From Tenebrio molitor (Eukaryota > Arthropoda > Insecta > Coleoptera > Tenebrionidae): a DNA stretch of 64,000 bases. Both the position numbers and the translations under genes were made by a program. Of the stretch, positions 33,312 through 48,300 are shown piece after piece. The stretch covers positions 4,154,001-4,218,000 of the forward strand of contig NC_091051.1 in NCBI RefSeq assembly GCF_963966145.1, in the 5' to 3' direction. Every line of letters starts with the position of its first letter. Positions within the stretch are counted from its first letter, which is position 1. The notes beneath the pieces were generated by a model. That model did no database searches. It saw only the letters and a program-made list of their open reading frames with translations, and had not been told where the DNA came from.

Positions 33312-36300
33312 CTACAACCAGCCCGTGGGGCCGTTGTGTCCGCTGAGGGGTATGACCCCCGGCAGTTTGGGCAGCGAGTGCGAATTGTTCCCCTTGAACT
33401 CGTCTTCGGGGGTTTGCGAGGACCCCGTGGCCTGGTTGCTGGAGGACGAGCAGTAGAGAAGCGGCTCCCTCGACGAGGCCCCCACCGCGCCGCCCTGTCC
33501 CACGGCCGCGACGCTCTCTTCGGTGGTGGAGGGCGTGAGAGTGGGCGGGGCCGAGGCCGGCACCTCGACCGAGTCTTGCTGCGATTGGACCTTGTCGTGG
33601 CGCGAGCCCAACAGGGCGACCTCCGGGACGCGCGTCGGCACGCTCGACGCCCTCTTCAGCACTTGCGGGATCTGCAATTTGAGCGTTACGCGTTGTATTG
33701 GGACACCTCCGCGGTCTACGAGTACCTTCTTGGGGGGTTTCTTCACGCTGGCCACCGCTCTGGCGGGCGCCGGCACGATGGGGCTGGTGTTGCGCGACGC
33801 CGAGAACTTCTTGCGTTTCTTCTTGAGGAGGGCTAGGCCGTGGGCGAGGCCGTGCAGCTCCGGCTCGGGGGGCGCGTCCAGGCTCGGGTTCGAGTCGGAG
33901 GACCGGACCGAGCCGTTGTCGTCCGAGGCCGGACTATTGCTGTGGCTGTGCGAGTGGTTGCGGCCGCTTTCTCTGCAGTTGTTGCAGACTGAATCTTCGG
34001 AACGGGAACGTCCTATCAAACGGGAAACTTTTCCAGTTTTTGCTGCCTCGATCAAGGTCCCCCAGCGCCGCTTGTGCGAATGGCTGCGCTTCAAATGAAA
34101 CCTAAAACGGGCAACTGTCACCGCAGGAGTCGAACCCTTGAGGTGCACTTACATTCAAAGCGTCTAGCATAGCCATGCTGAAGTGAACAGAACAAACGAG
34201 AAAAATAAGCTTGCCTAGTCTATTCTAGCCGGCTCGAAGAGCGTTACCTGCCGATTCCGCGCCCGTGGTGGTTGTTTTGCGACCCTTCGTTGATGCTCCC
34301 CTGCGACGACGACACCGTGCTGCTGTGCTGGTGCAGCTTTCGGGGGGTCGAGTTGAAGATCCCCGACAGCGTGCTCCCGAAGAAGTCGTGGTGGTGGCCG
34401 TCGTGGTGGTGCTGGAGGGACGCGATGAACTCCGCCACCGGGGGCAGAGACCCGCTGGCCGTAGACGGTTGGGGGCCGATGTTGAACCCCTTCATCAGAC
34501 GCCTCTCCTTCTGCCGGTTCTTCTTCCCGCCAGTACCTACCAAAAAATCTGAATAAATCCAATTCAATTACGTATCTCCAGGCGTCACAATCAGCACCGA
34601 GAGAGCTTTTTTGTATATTTTTTTGCGAGATCCTCCCTAATCAAGTGATAAAACGTCGAAAGGGGGTGCTTTCTTTGTTAATTACCCATGCCGCTGTGCG
34701 CCGTCGACGTGTTCATGCCAGAATTTTTGAGTATTTCGATAAGTTCAAAGCGAAACGCTGATATGTCCTGTTTGATTTCATTCACGTCGTCCTCGGTAAC
34801 TCCCTGATTTTCCGCTTTTCTTTGTTCGACTGTCACGTAGCGCCGCACCAAGTTTCTCATAATGCTCTATAGAAAAGTCAACAATGTGGCTAAATCAGTT
34901 TCGACAATAATGCACTAATTATCTCACCTGATATCTGAAATCTCTCTCGCTGGCCTGTTTCACTTTGCGCTGAAACCAAAAAACGATTATTCCACTGCAC
35001 CCGCTTGATTTATTAACGGCGATAATGTATGCACGCATGCACGACCAGTTCGAATTTAATTAGGGGATTGTCCGGGCTGATTTATCGCCACCCCTTGTCG
35101 ATAAAAACTGACGGCTCTCCGCACTCACCCTTATCGTCCGCATGTGCTCCTTTTTGGCCGCCCTGGAATGACCGCAGAACTTCCGCCGGATCCACTGGAT
35201 CACGTACCAGACACTCTTCGGGGTCGGGATGATGTTAAATGGCGGCGGCGCCGTGCCCCCCTCCTCGAAATAACTTATCCAGAGCTTGCTCCTGGCGAAT
35301 TTCCACTCGGTATCCGCCCGTTCCTGCGGAAATAACGCGCGGAATTAGGCGGGACCCAAGATGGACCCCGGACGAGACCCGTGATGGCTCGGGGGACAAT
35401 TTCGCACGGGCAATTTGCTCCGCCGGGAAAAACTCCATCTCTGGACCGCGGAAATTGATATACCGAGTGCTTTGCTCGAAATCGAATGGCGTACTCGACT
35501 CGCTCGGTATATCGAGGATGGATGCACAAAGAGGAAGGGAATGAGATCGGTGCTAATGTTTCGTATTGGAAACTGATTTATTTGGGTTGTTACGCTTCAG
35601 GAGTTGCGATTGCGTGGAATTGGTGTTTCTCAAGCGAAAAATAAGTGGGAACAGGAGAAAAATGTTGTTTATTAATTTTGTGATAGTTGAAAGGGGGAGA
35701 TCAAAGGAAATTAAGGGATTCGAGAGTGTTTAAATCAGTGTGGAAGGTTTTTTTGTGCTTCACCTAGTTTCGACCTCAACTGCGTCTCGGTCTCACCACA
35801 AAAAGACTTACTTCTACTCCTTATTAAGGAAAACATTATTAAGGCTTAAAAATAATAGAATGAAGAAATTAATCACTAGTGCATCAATTACAGACGTCAT
35901 TTACACGACATTGACTGAGCTGCCACAGCAGCAATCCCATTGGATTACACTATTGCAGGAAATAGTCCGCGATGTTTTTCTGCTTCTATACATAAACCCT
36001 CTTCCTGCACATAAACACGTTACAGTTACGCCAATAAAGCAAGAAATACATTTTTATCTATCCATTATTCGGCTGTCACGCCTCAGCAATTCCTGCTTCA
36101 GAATTTGCCATTCCCGGCAGGACCTGCGCTGGACTTCCACACAAAAACCCTTATCCCGCTCTCGTCGTGGAATAACGATTTATTGCATAACTTTGGCGCA
36201 TATGCACCCTCGCGTGACTGTCGTCCCGTAATTAGGGAAAAACTCGGGGAAATCGCATGCGAGGTTGTCGAACCCCTGGGGACCATCGGGGAAAACTGGA

Positions 36301-39300
36301 CCGGTTTTTAATCATAACTTGGAACGACCCGGATTGTTGAAGCTTTCCGACGTAAGATATTAAAACGTGATCAAGTTATCCCGCGGAGGTCCGGGTTCAA
36401 AGGTCGAGGGTGACACCAATCAGATTTTGTTTGGTGCTTACCGAGATTAGCTGATATGAATGATTCATCATGGCAATCAGTAAGTTGAGCAGAACAACGA
36501 TGTTAATAACCGAGTAGGTCCCGAACATGAGCATCCCCCAGAACCTCGTGAATATTTTAATTTCGTTCAGCTCGAAGCTCTCCAAATCGACCAAGCCGAA
36601 GACGGCCCAGAACAGCGTCTGGCTGGTCTCGAATAAGCTGCAACATAATTGAATATGACTTGATTAGGTCGCTGGCAGAGATGCAAATTCATTTTAAAAC
36701 CACCCCTTCGCGGTGATTAATGGAGCGACTTAAGAGCGCCGAAAAACACCCTCACACTCACTTCGAGAACCTCCTCCATATCGTGCACGCGTTCGAATCG
36801 TTATTTTCAATCAGAGTCAGGTTGGGGTTCTCTATCGGACATTTCCTCTTCTCGGCCTTGGCGTAGTACGAGAGGAGCTGGTTCAGACCTGCAAAAAGAA
36901 TCACTGCAAGCTGACGCCACTCGTTGGTGAGGTACGAGACGCACATAAAAATGAAAAAAGTCAATTTCAGTTTTATTGTTGGACTTACCGCACGAAAATG
37001 CGAACAGCACCAGAACGTACAAGAAGAAGAACTTCATTATGTCCATCACCATGCGCGACAGCGACACCTGCAGTGGTCCCAAGTGTGGATTCACGGAAAA
37101 TATGTACACTAGCTTTAAGGAACTGCAACAAACAACAAAATCTTCACTTGGAGCAAAAAGTGTATTGGGTGGGCGCAGCGAGGGCAATAATTACGCGAGG
37201 GATGGCGAGACACTGGAGCTTTCGAGCTTCAATCATAAATTTTTTGTTGTTCTGCATCACAGGCCTGTTTTAAAATCCCCCGAAGCTAAAGCCACATTCA
37301 CACGACTCCGATAAATCTAATAGGCAACACACGAAAAAACGCTGCAGCCCGCGGCCCGCGATAGCGCTCTTTGGCGGCGCGCCAATCGATTCGCCGCCCC
37401 TGGCCACGCAACCGTCCCTCCGCAGAAAAATAAAACTTCGCGACATCTTACACTACGTGCGGCGTGATTCCGAAATAATCTGCCCCCAGCGGCTCGTTCT
37501 CATTAGATTAGCGTCGGGGACGGTTGCCGTAACTCCAGTTCGACTGCAGATCTCTAAAGCGGGGGCGGCAGTAAACAATACGTCTGTGTTTATTGCCCCT
37601 CGTTCCTGAAAAAAGTGAGATAAAATTTGGAAAATCTGCACGAGAGTAGTGCATCGTCGGGGGCGGCGGCTAATCCTGGAGGGCCGAGATCGATGTCCGA
37701 AAGTTGCGGCGAAAGTTGGCGAGATTTGTGGTAACTGCGTTAAAGGGGTGGATTTAGCTGGAGGGTGGCGACTTAAAACAAATATTTTACGTTTTACTTA
37801 TCTTTCCACCACATTTTCCACCAAAAAAGATAAATTTTAATGTCAACACAATAAGTAAAAAAAATATGTAAAGGCCATTTCCTTTACATATTTTTTGGTA
37901 CAGCAGGTGTGAACATATTTATTATTCCTCTCCTCATTTGTTTAACAAACAATTTTCAATTTTCCTTTCGGGCGAGTGGCGCTTTGCACCCGCGAATAAT
38001 TTTTCACCTGTCCCATTTCCCAAACTCGTAATGAAAGCGTCATCCGCCCTCGCAAATGGCTCCAATTCCGTTGATTATCCCGAAAATTACCCCTGTCTCG
38101 TTGTTCCACCCTTTGGGGAAAAATTGCGCGATCGGGAAACATTTTAATGCGGTTGTGGTATTCGGCGTCAGCTGTCGCCAGGATCCGACGCTTCCGGAAA
38201 ATCAAACATGTCGAAGGGGGCGCAGGGCAATTTAATCTGCTTATGGTATTCGGTGCTTCGTAATGAATTAAAGAGCCGTCTAACACACGTTAAGCGACAA
38301 TTCGGCTCATCCGTCATCCACGTATCTAGTTTCGATTCGGCGCCATTATTAAATTGCGATATTTAAAGCGGGAGCAGAATTCGCAAATTCGCGTTTAATG
38401 GGGGAGCAAATGCGCGCCCTCGACGTGGAGCCCCTGTAAATCAGTCCTGTCGGGATATTGTGACGGGTGAGTGGGCGGGGGAAACTAATAAATCAAAAAA
38501 ATTTGCTTTGGAGGGTTATTTCCAAAAGTGGAACCTTGACGGGTCATCGGCGACGTGATTTCAGAGTGAAATGCTGATGGGTATATCTGATTTTGATAAG
38601 TAATATTTGAACAAGTTGAAACACTTCAAGATAAGATAACCCACAATAAAGATATTATTTTACAAAAAATTATCAATTAAGATAACAATCACCGGTCTAA
38701 AATGCTCTTAAAAAATCGTGCCCGAGTGTGAGACAACTAGATAAGTAGCAGTTTTTTATGTCTCTTCAGATTGTAGTGTAATAAAATGATATTAAGACTT
38801 TTAATAACTTTTAGGACCATCTTAGTAACATTTGTAGAGTAGGCGGTGAAAATTGAAGAAATGAAAATCAAGATGAAACACGTTATAAGTATCAGGTGTT
38901 CATTTAAATTTATCCTCAAAGTTGGCGTTGAAGAGTCGATTGTGAAAGCACCACAAATTACAGATCTGAGATCACGGATCACCTGCTTAAATCTAACCTC
39001 ACTTTTTGCGTTGTTTGTGTTTTTACTCTGCAGATGGACTGCAATTCAACAAACTGAAACGCCCATTTGCCACTCCTGATCTAGGCCCAATTGAGTACTA
39101 CTCTACATACATATTTATTTAATTTTTTGATGTTCGATGCCATTTACTGTTAAAAATTTAATACTACACCTGGACGATCATTTTCTGATTATCTCGAAAT
39201 CACATTATTTTAGGTCACCGACTCTTATCATTTTCAAAGATAACACCGTTAAATATCCTATGATGGCGATGAAATTGTACTTTCATGTGAGAAACATTTG

Positions 39301-42300
39301 AACGGAATGCTATTTCAGACAACTTTTTGGTCTTTTGGTCAATTAAAGCATCTTCGCCAGTAATTCCATTTATTTTTTTTACTAGGTATTTATAGATCAC
39401 AGTTTATCAGTTAATATCTATGCTTCTTTATTGTGCCCATTACAACTCTCAAAGTCACTCAAAGTAACTGTAGCAGTATATAATTCATTTTATTTATTCA
39501 TCTACAACCACCACGCAAGTCATTTGAAGTAACTATAGTAGCCATTCAAAATTTTAATTTTATCGTTCACAGTGTTGTATCTTCTTAATTGCTTATTTAG
39601 GGCCAGATTTCAAGTGACGGTCGCAAATAGGTGGTGCAGCGCAAATGTGTAGCTATCTTTGTCCTACACATTAATTACGAATATGCGTCATCTTCCTCTC
39701 TTGCGCCGTTACCATGACAACAAGTGCGACCGTCGCAAGTCAACTTGAAATCGGCCTCTTAGATAATATTGTCCTCTCTTGCGACTCAAAAAGTCACTTA
39801 AACCGAGTTTAGCGAATCCAATTTTTCTTTATTATAACCTAAAGGCCATTTTTGACATTTTTTGCAGCTTGAAGAAAAACTCCGCCTCTTGTATATTTTT
39901 GATCGAAGAAAATGGATAGGAAGTATTGAACGGGAACAAACAAGGAGACGAAGAAGGAGAATGGACCTAAGAAAAATGGGAAAGAATGCAAAAATTCACG
40001 ATAGGAGAGAGAATGGAGTCTCCCGCTGGAAATAATTATAGAAGGAATTAATCACGAAGAAAGGGAAAAAGGAGGAGCAGAAGAAGGTAGCAATGAAAGT
40101 ATGGGATGAACAAGGAGTGCAGGATATGGAGAAAATGGCGGCAGAGCTGATCGAGAAAGCGACGACGAAACAGGAGGTGACAGTCAGGGTATCAAAAGGG
40201 ACAGGAAGGAAAAATGGCTGGTGGGAGAGAGAATGTGAACAAATGAAGAAGGAAGTGGTAAATACCTTGAGAGAGTGGAGGAGGAACAAGAGCGACAGAA
40301 GCAGATTCCTAGAAGCAAAAAGAAGATACAGAGAGACATGTAGAGAGAAGAAGAAGCAGATGAGGGAAAGAAAAAGGAACAAGTGAGCGAGGAAATAAGT
40401 ATGCAGAATGGGAAGAATATTTCATGAAACTGCTGGAGGGGAGAAAGGGAGAAGGAGTGACTTGGATGCATTTGGGGAATAGGAGAGAGGAATGTGAACA
40501 AATGAAGAAGGAAGTGGTAAATGCCTTGAGAGAGTGGAGGAGGAACAAGAGCGACAGAAGCAGATTCCTAGAGGCGAAAAGAAGATACAGAAAGACATGT
40601 AGAGAGAAGAAGAAGCAGATGGGGGAGAGGAAGGAGAAAGAAAAAGGAACCAGTGAGCGAGGAAATAACTATGCATGAATGGGAAGAGTATTTCATGAAA
40701 CTGCTGGAAGGGAGAAAGAGAAGGAGAAGCTTGGATGCGTTTGGGGAATAGGAGAGAGAAAGTGGAGAGGTGAGTTCGGGAGGAGAATGATGATGCTCGA
40801 GAGATGGAAGGAACAGGAGAAGGTGGAGAGAGTGCAAGAGAAAATTTTGAGATGGGTGGACAGAGAAACACCAGGATACATAGTGCGGAAGAGTGCAAGA
40901 GGAGCAGGCTGAGAGTGAAAGCGGAAAAGAGAGCGGCGAAGTTCGAGGACAGAATGGGGGAAAGGGAAGAGAGGAGGATGCCTTCTGAGTGCTATAGAGA
41001 AAAGAAAAAGAACGCGGATGAGAGGGAGAGAGAGAAGTACTACAGGAGGAACGGATACGCCAGTGAGGAAGTGGAAAGAATGAGAGCAGAAAGAAGATGG
41101 ATCAATGCGGAGCTGAGCGAGAGGGACAAAGACACGGACAAGCAAGAGAGAATGAGAAAATCAGAGAATCGAGGTACAACAGGGAGTATAAGAGGTGCGT
41201 GACAGAGGATGTTTCGGTGTACCAGGAGAGGGAGAGTGCGAGAGAGAGAAAAATGGCGGAAGAAGAAGAAAGAAGGTGCAGGATGTGCCGCGAGGAAAGA
41301 GAGACGATCGAACACATGTGGTTCGGATGCGGCGAAATGAGGGAGAGGGAGAGAAAGAAACGGGGAGAAATACTGCGCGAAGACGTAAGGGAGATAAGAT
41401 GGATGAAAGAGAGGGAAATAGAAAGGGGTGGGGGATAGAAATAAAAACGTTATTTTTTATTTTTTGGAATTGTTATTTTTATGTTTATATTGTGATCAGG
41501 AATCCAAATAAAGCATATAGTAGTACATTTTTGGGGGTTTACCTGAAAATGTTGGCGGCCGAAAAGAGCCCTTCCGAAATCAGCATGGGGTCCCAGGCGT
41601 CCCACTCTTTTCTGGGGACGTTACCGGCGCTGGGGTCTTTTAGCACCTGAATAGAAAAAACCAATGACAACATCCCGCCTCGTCCACTAACCGGAAACAC
41701 GTCCCGCGGGACGTCGCCACAACACCGTCTCAAATAAACAATAAAATTCGCCACTGACCTGATATATAGAAACTACCCTTAAAGCTACCGTCGCTACGTA
41801 TAACGAGTTTGTAATGAAGTCTATTACGTTCCACATGTCCCTAACGTACTCCTCAAGACCAACGTCCCATAACTGCTTTATTTCGCTCCATATTAAACCT
41901 GGAAAGGAAGTTTATGTTAGGTTTGCTTACACAACGGCCAACTAGTTAACTACACATTTCCGGACCCATCCTCGACGAAATTAAAATGCTTCCACCCGCA
42001 AACCTACCCTTCTTCCATTATCGCGATGTTTGCATTGCACGTTAGTCCGCCGCTTCCGTTTATTATTTTAGCAAATATTTAAATTTTCAACGGCGATTTT
42101 AATGATTGAAAAGGGCGGGACGAATTCGCAGGGCCGAGGTCCTGGACAGGACTCACAAACGTCAACTTTGATCTATTAGGGACAATCGCATTTGTCTCCT
42201 TTCCTTGCCCGGTCCTATTAGCGACCCTCGTCTGCACAACTTCGTTACTTCCAAATGCGAAGTAATTGCATCCCCCGAATTTGACAACCCCATTTTCGAC

Positions 42301-45300
42301 TAATAATTTTTCTTTGTTGGCAATTGTTGGACACTCGAGACCTCCTCGAGAGCCGCAACTCGAGGATTCTCGCTCAAATATTGACAGATTTATTGCCGAA
42401 AGCGATCGGGCACGTGTTCACCCCCTGAGCACACAATTTAAGGGTGATGCGTCGACCCACTTTAATTTTTCCAAATAGTTGTGTGTGTGTCTAGGGTGAC
42501 GTCTACATCCGACGCTGACACGTAAACAATTACGCAAACGTCATGAGCTGCGCCTCTTCGCGACCGGAATAACAATGTAAACTGCAAATTGAAAAATCCG
42601 GGGCCGAAAAATTCCAACTAATGAGAAAACCGCTGCAATGAAGCCGTTTGTGGCCCGGAATTGATCCGGCTCGGGAAACTTTTCGGCGATGTTTGTTTAA
42701 AAGTTGGAGCGTTGCCGGTTAATACTCACCACTGACGTAGGCCAGTATTATCCACTCGACGAGGGTGGGTTGGGCGCCCCTCTGCGAGTAGACGATTCCG
42801 GGGTCGTCGAAGAACAGCGTCTGGGACAGCATGACTGCAAGACGATTAACACGAGTCTCGCACCCTCCGACACACTTACACAAAAACGTGAAGTACGAGG
42901 CGGAATGACAGATGAACTTGATGAAGGGCTTCCGCATGGTCTGGCCGATTACGGAATGTGGGGCGAGGATGTAGCCGATCGAGAAGAACGGGAACAGGAT
43001 GCCGATCCTGACGATCTCGAGAGCCTGCAGGACCATGTTTTTCCGGCGGAAGCCGGGAAGGCCCTCGTACCAGATCGACGCCAGCAGCTGTTGGACGTTG
43101 GAATGGGCGACGAACTGCAACACAAAGACGGGATTGGATATCGTGCAAAATCACATGTTCATTAAAGTCTCTTGTAATTGGAGGGGCGTAGCTACGGAGC
43201 GGTTGAAACCTTGACGGCTCCAATCTCGCGGACTTAATTGAAAACTAGCTCCCGCGACAGACGAAACGGAACAAGTTGATGTTCCTGCAGAAATGTCTTA
43301 TCTTTCACTGATTCAGTGTTCAAAAGCGTCTCCCGTTGATGCTTTTATAACGGCACTGCCCCCGCGTCGTCAACCTAATCTCGCGTCTTGAAAGATTCAA
43401 AGGCGCGCCTAATCCTGCTGCAGGGCAATAAACAAGAGCGATTAATTCCTGCGAGACAAAAAATAATTCGCCCAGAATTCTATTTATCACTGGGCTAAAC
43501 TGGCTAAGGTCGTGATAAATCGCCCCCGCTAACTCTGATTCAGTTCAAGTCGCCCATCCACCCGTAAATTACCACGCCTCCGATATTATTCTTCTGTAAT
43601 CCTATCGACAATTTGGTCGGCTCGATTCGCAATTTATTCTCGTCGTCGCCAACGAATTTTCCGCAAATTTGATCGATGCACAAAAAGGTAAACAACCCCT
43701 AAGTGTGCCGCGCGCACCTCCGATGCACTCATTAAAAATCCATGAAGTGCACTGCAGGTCGAGGAAAAGAGCAGATGCCAACCTAATTGAAGATTTCTCC
43801 GCTGTTGTGTTTGTTTGCAGGAATTGGGACGGGAAGAGTTGAGCCGCCGCCATTAAGCACACGTGACAGACGTGCGACACTAATGTGAATTTATGATAGG
43901 TGTGTTCAATAAACCCAAATTGGCTGATGGGTGTTTGCTGCGAGGCGCGCATATGGAAAATTGCACTCACTTTAATTTCTTTCGATCGAGCAGTAAATTC
44001 CTGCCGTTGCAAATTCCGGAGAAAAAGCAATCTGAAGTTTTTATCATTCGCTCTGGAGCGTTAACTTATTTTATAAACGCGACAAGCACAGGATAATGAA
44101 ACTAGTCCTGTAAGCTCTCCGACTGCTAGGACTCTTAAAAAACAATTAAAGTCTTGGGAACAGGAGGGGGAACTAACAACGCCACTCGATTCACTCTTTA
44201 TTGACTATTTGGCTCCAGATTGGTCGTAGAGCTCTGTGAAGAAGTTGCACTGGGTGGTCTCTCCAAATTGCGCTTTGGCGATGTCGCACAGATACGCCTT
44301 GCGACACTCTTCGTCGCAGCCTGCTCCAATTCCTGCGTCTCCGTTGCGGAAATAAAACCTGCAAGTCCAGCGTTACCAGTGCCCCAGGTTCGTTTCCACC
44401 CACCTGAAGTAGTGGTCGAGGAGCGAATGATCCTCCGCCATCTTATACAAGACTTTGTCGACCTCCCCCGCCTGTAAATTATTCACGCCGTAAGCTTCGA
44501 CAAAGCTGTAAAGCTTGTACCATTCCGGCGTTTCTGTAACGGGCCGGGAATTCGCCAAAGTGAGATTAAACGTCCATTCTTCATAATCTAGGAGCGTCTG
44601 GAAATTATCCCCCAGGGTATTTATGTGTCAACCTGGGGGTGTGTGTACTCACGTAAGTGCTCTGGTCAACGCTGTAGACCTTGTAGCTGGGGTTGGCGCT
44701 GTCGTATGGTGTCACAGAAGCTCCGTTAAAAGCCACCCCCACGGCTTGCTCGGGGGCGGAGTTGTTGTAGTAGACGTGGAACTCGTCGCGGTGAGTGTGT
44801 CCGTTGAACTGACCCGTTATGGTGGTCGCGAATCTACAAGAAACCTTGAGAGAGGGGCACTCCTGGGTCGGGACCTACCTCTCGACGATCCTGTGGTACT
44901 CGCGGCTCCAGACTTTGAGGCAGGAGATGTCGCCGGTGGGGACGTGCGACAAGATGTGGACACTCTCGCCGGCGTCTTCGGCTTCTTTGAGAGTATCCGC
45001 GAGCCACTGGAGCTGCTGGAAGGGGTCGACATCGTCGAAGATCAACCACCAGTTGTCAGTGTAGCACAAGTTGCCGTTGATCCCGATCACTCTGAATCCA
45101 GGGCGCGGGCTGACGCTGTAGTACCCTCCTTTGAGGGCAGTCTCGCTGACGTCTTGACCAATCAAATCGGACCACTGCTTGGCTGCCAGCTCGAACAACC
45201 ACTTGACAGAGAGACTGTCGTCTTTGAGTTGATCGTCAGGCCAACTAAAATTGAGTGTTTGTCTCTCCCATCTGTGCGGAATCGTCGGGACTTACACGTT

Positions 45301-48300
45301 CAACGGGTGCGGCTCGTGGTTGCCGAAAATGGGAAAAACTGGGACGTCGAAGGAGTTTTTGAAGAACGTGTAGAGCTTGGAGATTGTCTCTGTGTTGTTG
45401 TCAACAGTGGTCTGCCACACTCGATGACTTATGATGTCACCGGTGTAGTATACGTAGTCGAAGTCCTAAAACAGTACCATTACCAAGTGTACACTCTTCT
45501 GGTACTCACTCACGTGAGTTTGGCTCTGTCTGACGGTCTCTTCGACCAAGTACCATGGCGCGTCTGCAAGTCTGTAGTCCGACCAGTACCCACAAGCTGT
45601 TTCGGGTGAACTCGCTTCTCCTTGGTCCTCCTGGCAACAGACAGGCTCCCCACAATTCGCCTCTCCGTTCACCTTATAGTACGGATCGTAGTGTATGTCT
45701 GACAGTTGCAAAATACCAAAACTGTCATCACTTGGGTCGTCTAGTTGCGGTCGTGCTGCCGCATTTCCGGGTGGTATCACGATAGACCAATCAAAATCGT
45801 CTCCAGTGGGACACCCGAAGTTTTGCAACACTGACCCACACACCCTCTCAGCTTGGATGTCAGGATAGTTCTCGACGATATAGAAGGCAATGTCAGCATT
45901 GATACTGATGGCACCGTTGCAAACTCTCTCTGTTTCGATGCCCAAAGAAAGACACAAGTACTCGATGGTGTCTACTATGGCTTCTTTGGTCATGCCGTGG
46001 TTGTACTCGTCGATCACCAAATCGAAGACTATGTTGCACAAAGTGCAGATTTGGTCGTTGTCGTAGACTTTTTCCATGTGCTCGCGGAAAACATGAGGGA
46101 GTTGGTACGACTGGGCAGCTTTCGTGAACGAGTCTGATTTGGTCTTGGTCTTGAAAAGATCCACGATTCCGTTTTTGACCAACTCGAAATCATCTGCTTG
46201 GATTAGTTGGTGCGAGGTTGAAGAAAGGTACTTACCTTTATTGGACTTTGAAGAAACAAGTCCGATGAAGAAAACGAGTACCGACAGTCGGAGAAGAATC
46301 ATTTTCACTGAAGAATCACCGCAAACACAATGCGTCTCTTGATATTACCGCTCGATTAAATATACTTGATCGCATCAAAAAAATCGACAACAATCGAAAT
46401 ACTTTCTGTTATGGAATTTATTATTTCAGCGTCCTCAAAAGAGATTATAATGTATGATAATGTCAAGTTTAGATCTCTATCGCATTGTTTTTTTCACAAT
46501 GTTTGATTTTTGATAGTTGATAAGCTAATAAGTATTTTATTTACAATAAAAAACACAACACATTCAAAGAAGAAAAGTATTTCTTTGGAATTTTCTTACA
46601 GCTAAATTTATTGGTGATACATTTTCAAAAATCTGTTACAATGTTTGTCGTCTGTGTAGACAGTGGTGGCAACCTGACACAAATTTTCTCTCTTGCAAGC
46701 ATCGTCGCAACCTGCGCCAACACCAGGATCACCATTGCGATACTTAAACCTGCAAGAATCTCATCAAAAGAAGAAGAACAAAACTGGAAACGTACTGAAA
46801 GTATTTGTCTAGGAGCGAATGATCTTTTGTCATTTTATAGACGACTTTGTCAACCTCCTCAGGCTCTAGATTGTCTACACCGTACGCTTCGACAAAGCTG
46901 TAGAGCTTGTACCATTCCGGTGGTTGCCCAGGTTGTAAGTTGGCTTGTGTCAAATTGAAAGTCCACTCTTCGTAATCCCGCAAAGACTGGAATCTCGATT
47001 TTGAGGAGAAACCTCCAATCGTCTTGGTCTACTCACAAATGAGGTTGAATCAACTTCGTAGATTTTGTAACTGGGGTTTGAGGAACTAAAAGGAGTTAAG
47101 GATGCTCCGTTGAATACAACTCCAATGGGTTTGGTAGATTTTGAACTGTGGTAGTAGATCTGGAACTCATCTAGATGTGTGTGACCACAAAACTGTCCAG
47201 TGATGGTGTTTGAGAATCTAGATCAACAATACTGTACCCCAGGTAGAGACTTTTGACAATTCTACCTTTCTACAATTCTGGAATATTCTCTGCTCCAAAC
47301 ATTGAGACACTCTGCTCCCGTGGGAACATGTGTCAAAATGTGGACACTCTCGTTGTCGTCTTCGGCTTTTTTCAAAGTCTCAGCTAACCATTTTAACTGA
47401 CCGTAAGGGTCAAAATCGTCGACGATTAACCACCAGTTAAAAGTGTAACACAGGTTGCTGTTAATTGCAACAATCCTAAACCCTGGCTTTGGGCTGACGG
47501 TGTAGTAACCTCCTTTCAAGACAGTTTCTTTGATGTCTTGACCCACGAGCTCTGACCACGCCTCGGCGGCTTGTTTGAAAAGCCACCGAGTTGGAAAGAG
47601 ACCATCATCAACTCTCTCACTGGTCCAGCTAAAACGTATTTATTATCTCATAGAGAGAGACACTTTTAAGAGATTACACGTTCAACGGATGGGGCTCGTG
47701 GTTGCCGAAAATCGGATAAACAGGAACTTTGAAGGTATTTTTGAGGAACGAGAAAAACTTTGCGATCGCTTTGGTGTTATTCGAAACACTAGTTTCCCAA
47801 ATTCTGTGACTGATTATATCACCAGTGTAGTAGACATAGTCGAAATCCTGTCAAAATTGGGTTTAGACTCAATCTGTTGAAAATTTGACTCGAATAACCT
47901 GGGTTTTGACTTGTCTCGCTGTCTCCTCAATCAAGTGCCAAGGCACATCTGCGTCTCTATAGTCCGTCCAAAATCCACACCTCTTCTCCACAGAACTCCC
48001 CTCTCCTTGATCCCCTTGGCAACAAACAGGCTTCCCACAATCTGCATTCCCGTAAGGAGTATAGTTGGGGTCGTAGTGTACATCGCTCAGTTGCAAAATC
48101 CTGAAACTCCCTCCCTTGTGGGACACCCTTTCAACTGACTCCCCACCCGGAAGCTCAACCGACCAATTGAAAACCCCCTCGTTTGGACACCCGTAGCTCT
48201 GCAGGAGCAACCCACAAATCCTACCAGACCTGACAGGATAATGATCGATGATGTGCAAAAAAATGTCCTGGTAAAATCGACTCAGATTAGCCACCACAAC

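Noticed and set aside
40093..41438. Charged protein-coding genes on either strand
   Set aside because: These are frames of a LINE remnant and its purine-rich complement; the linker and terminal Cys motifs identify the element.
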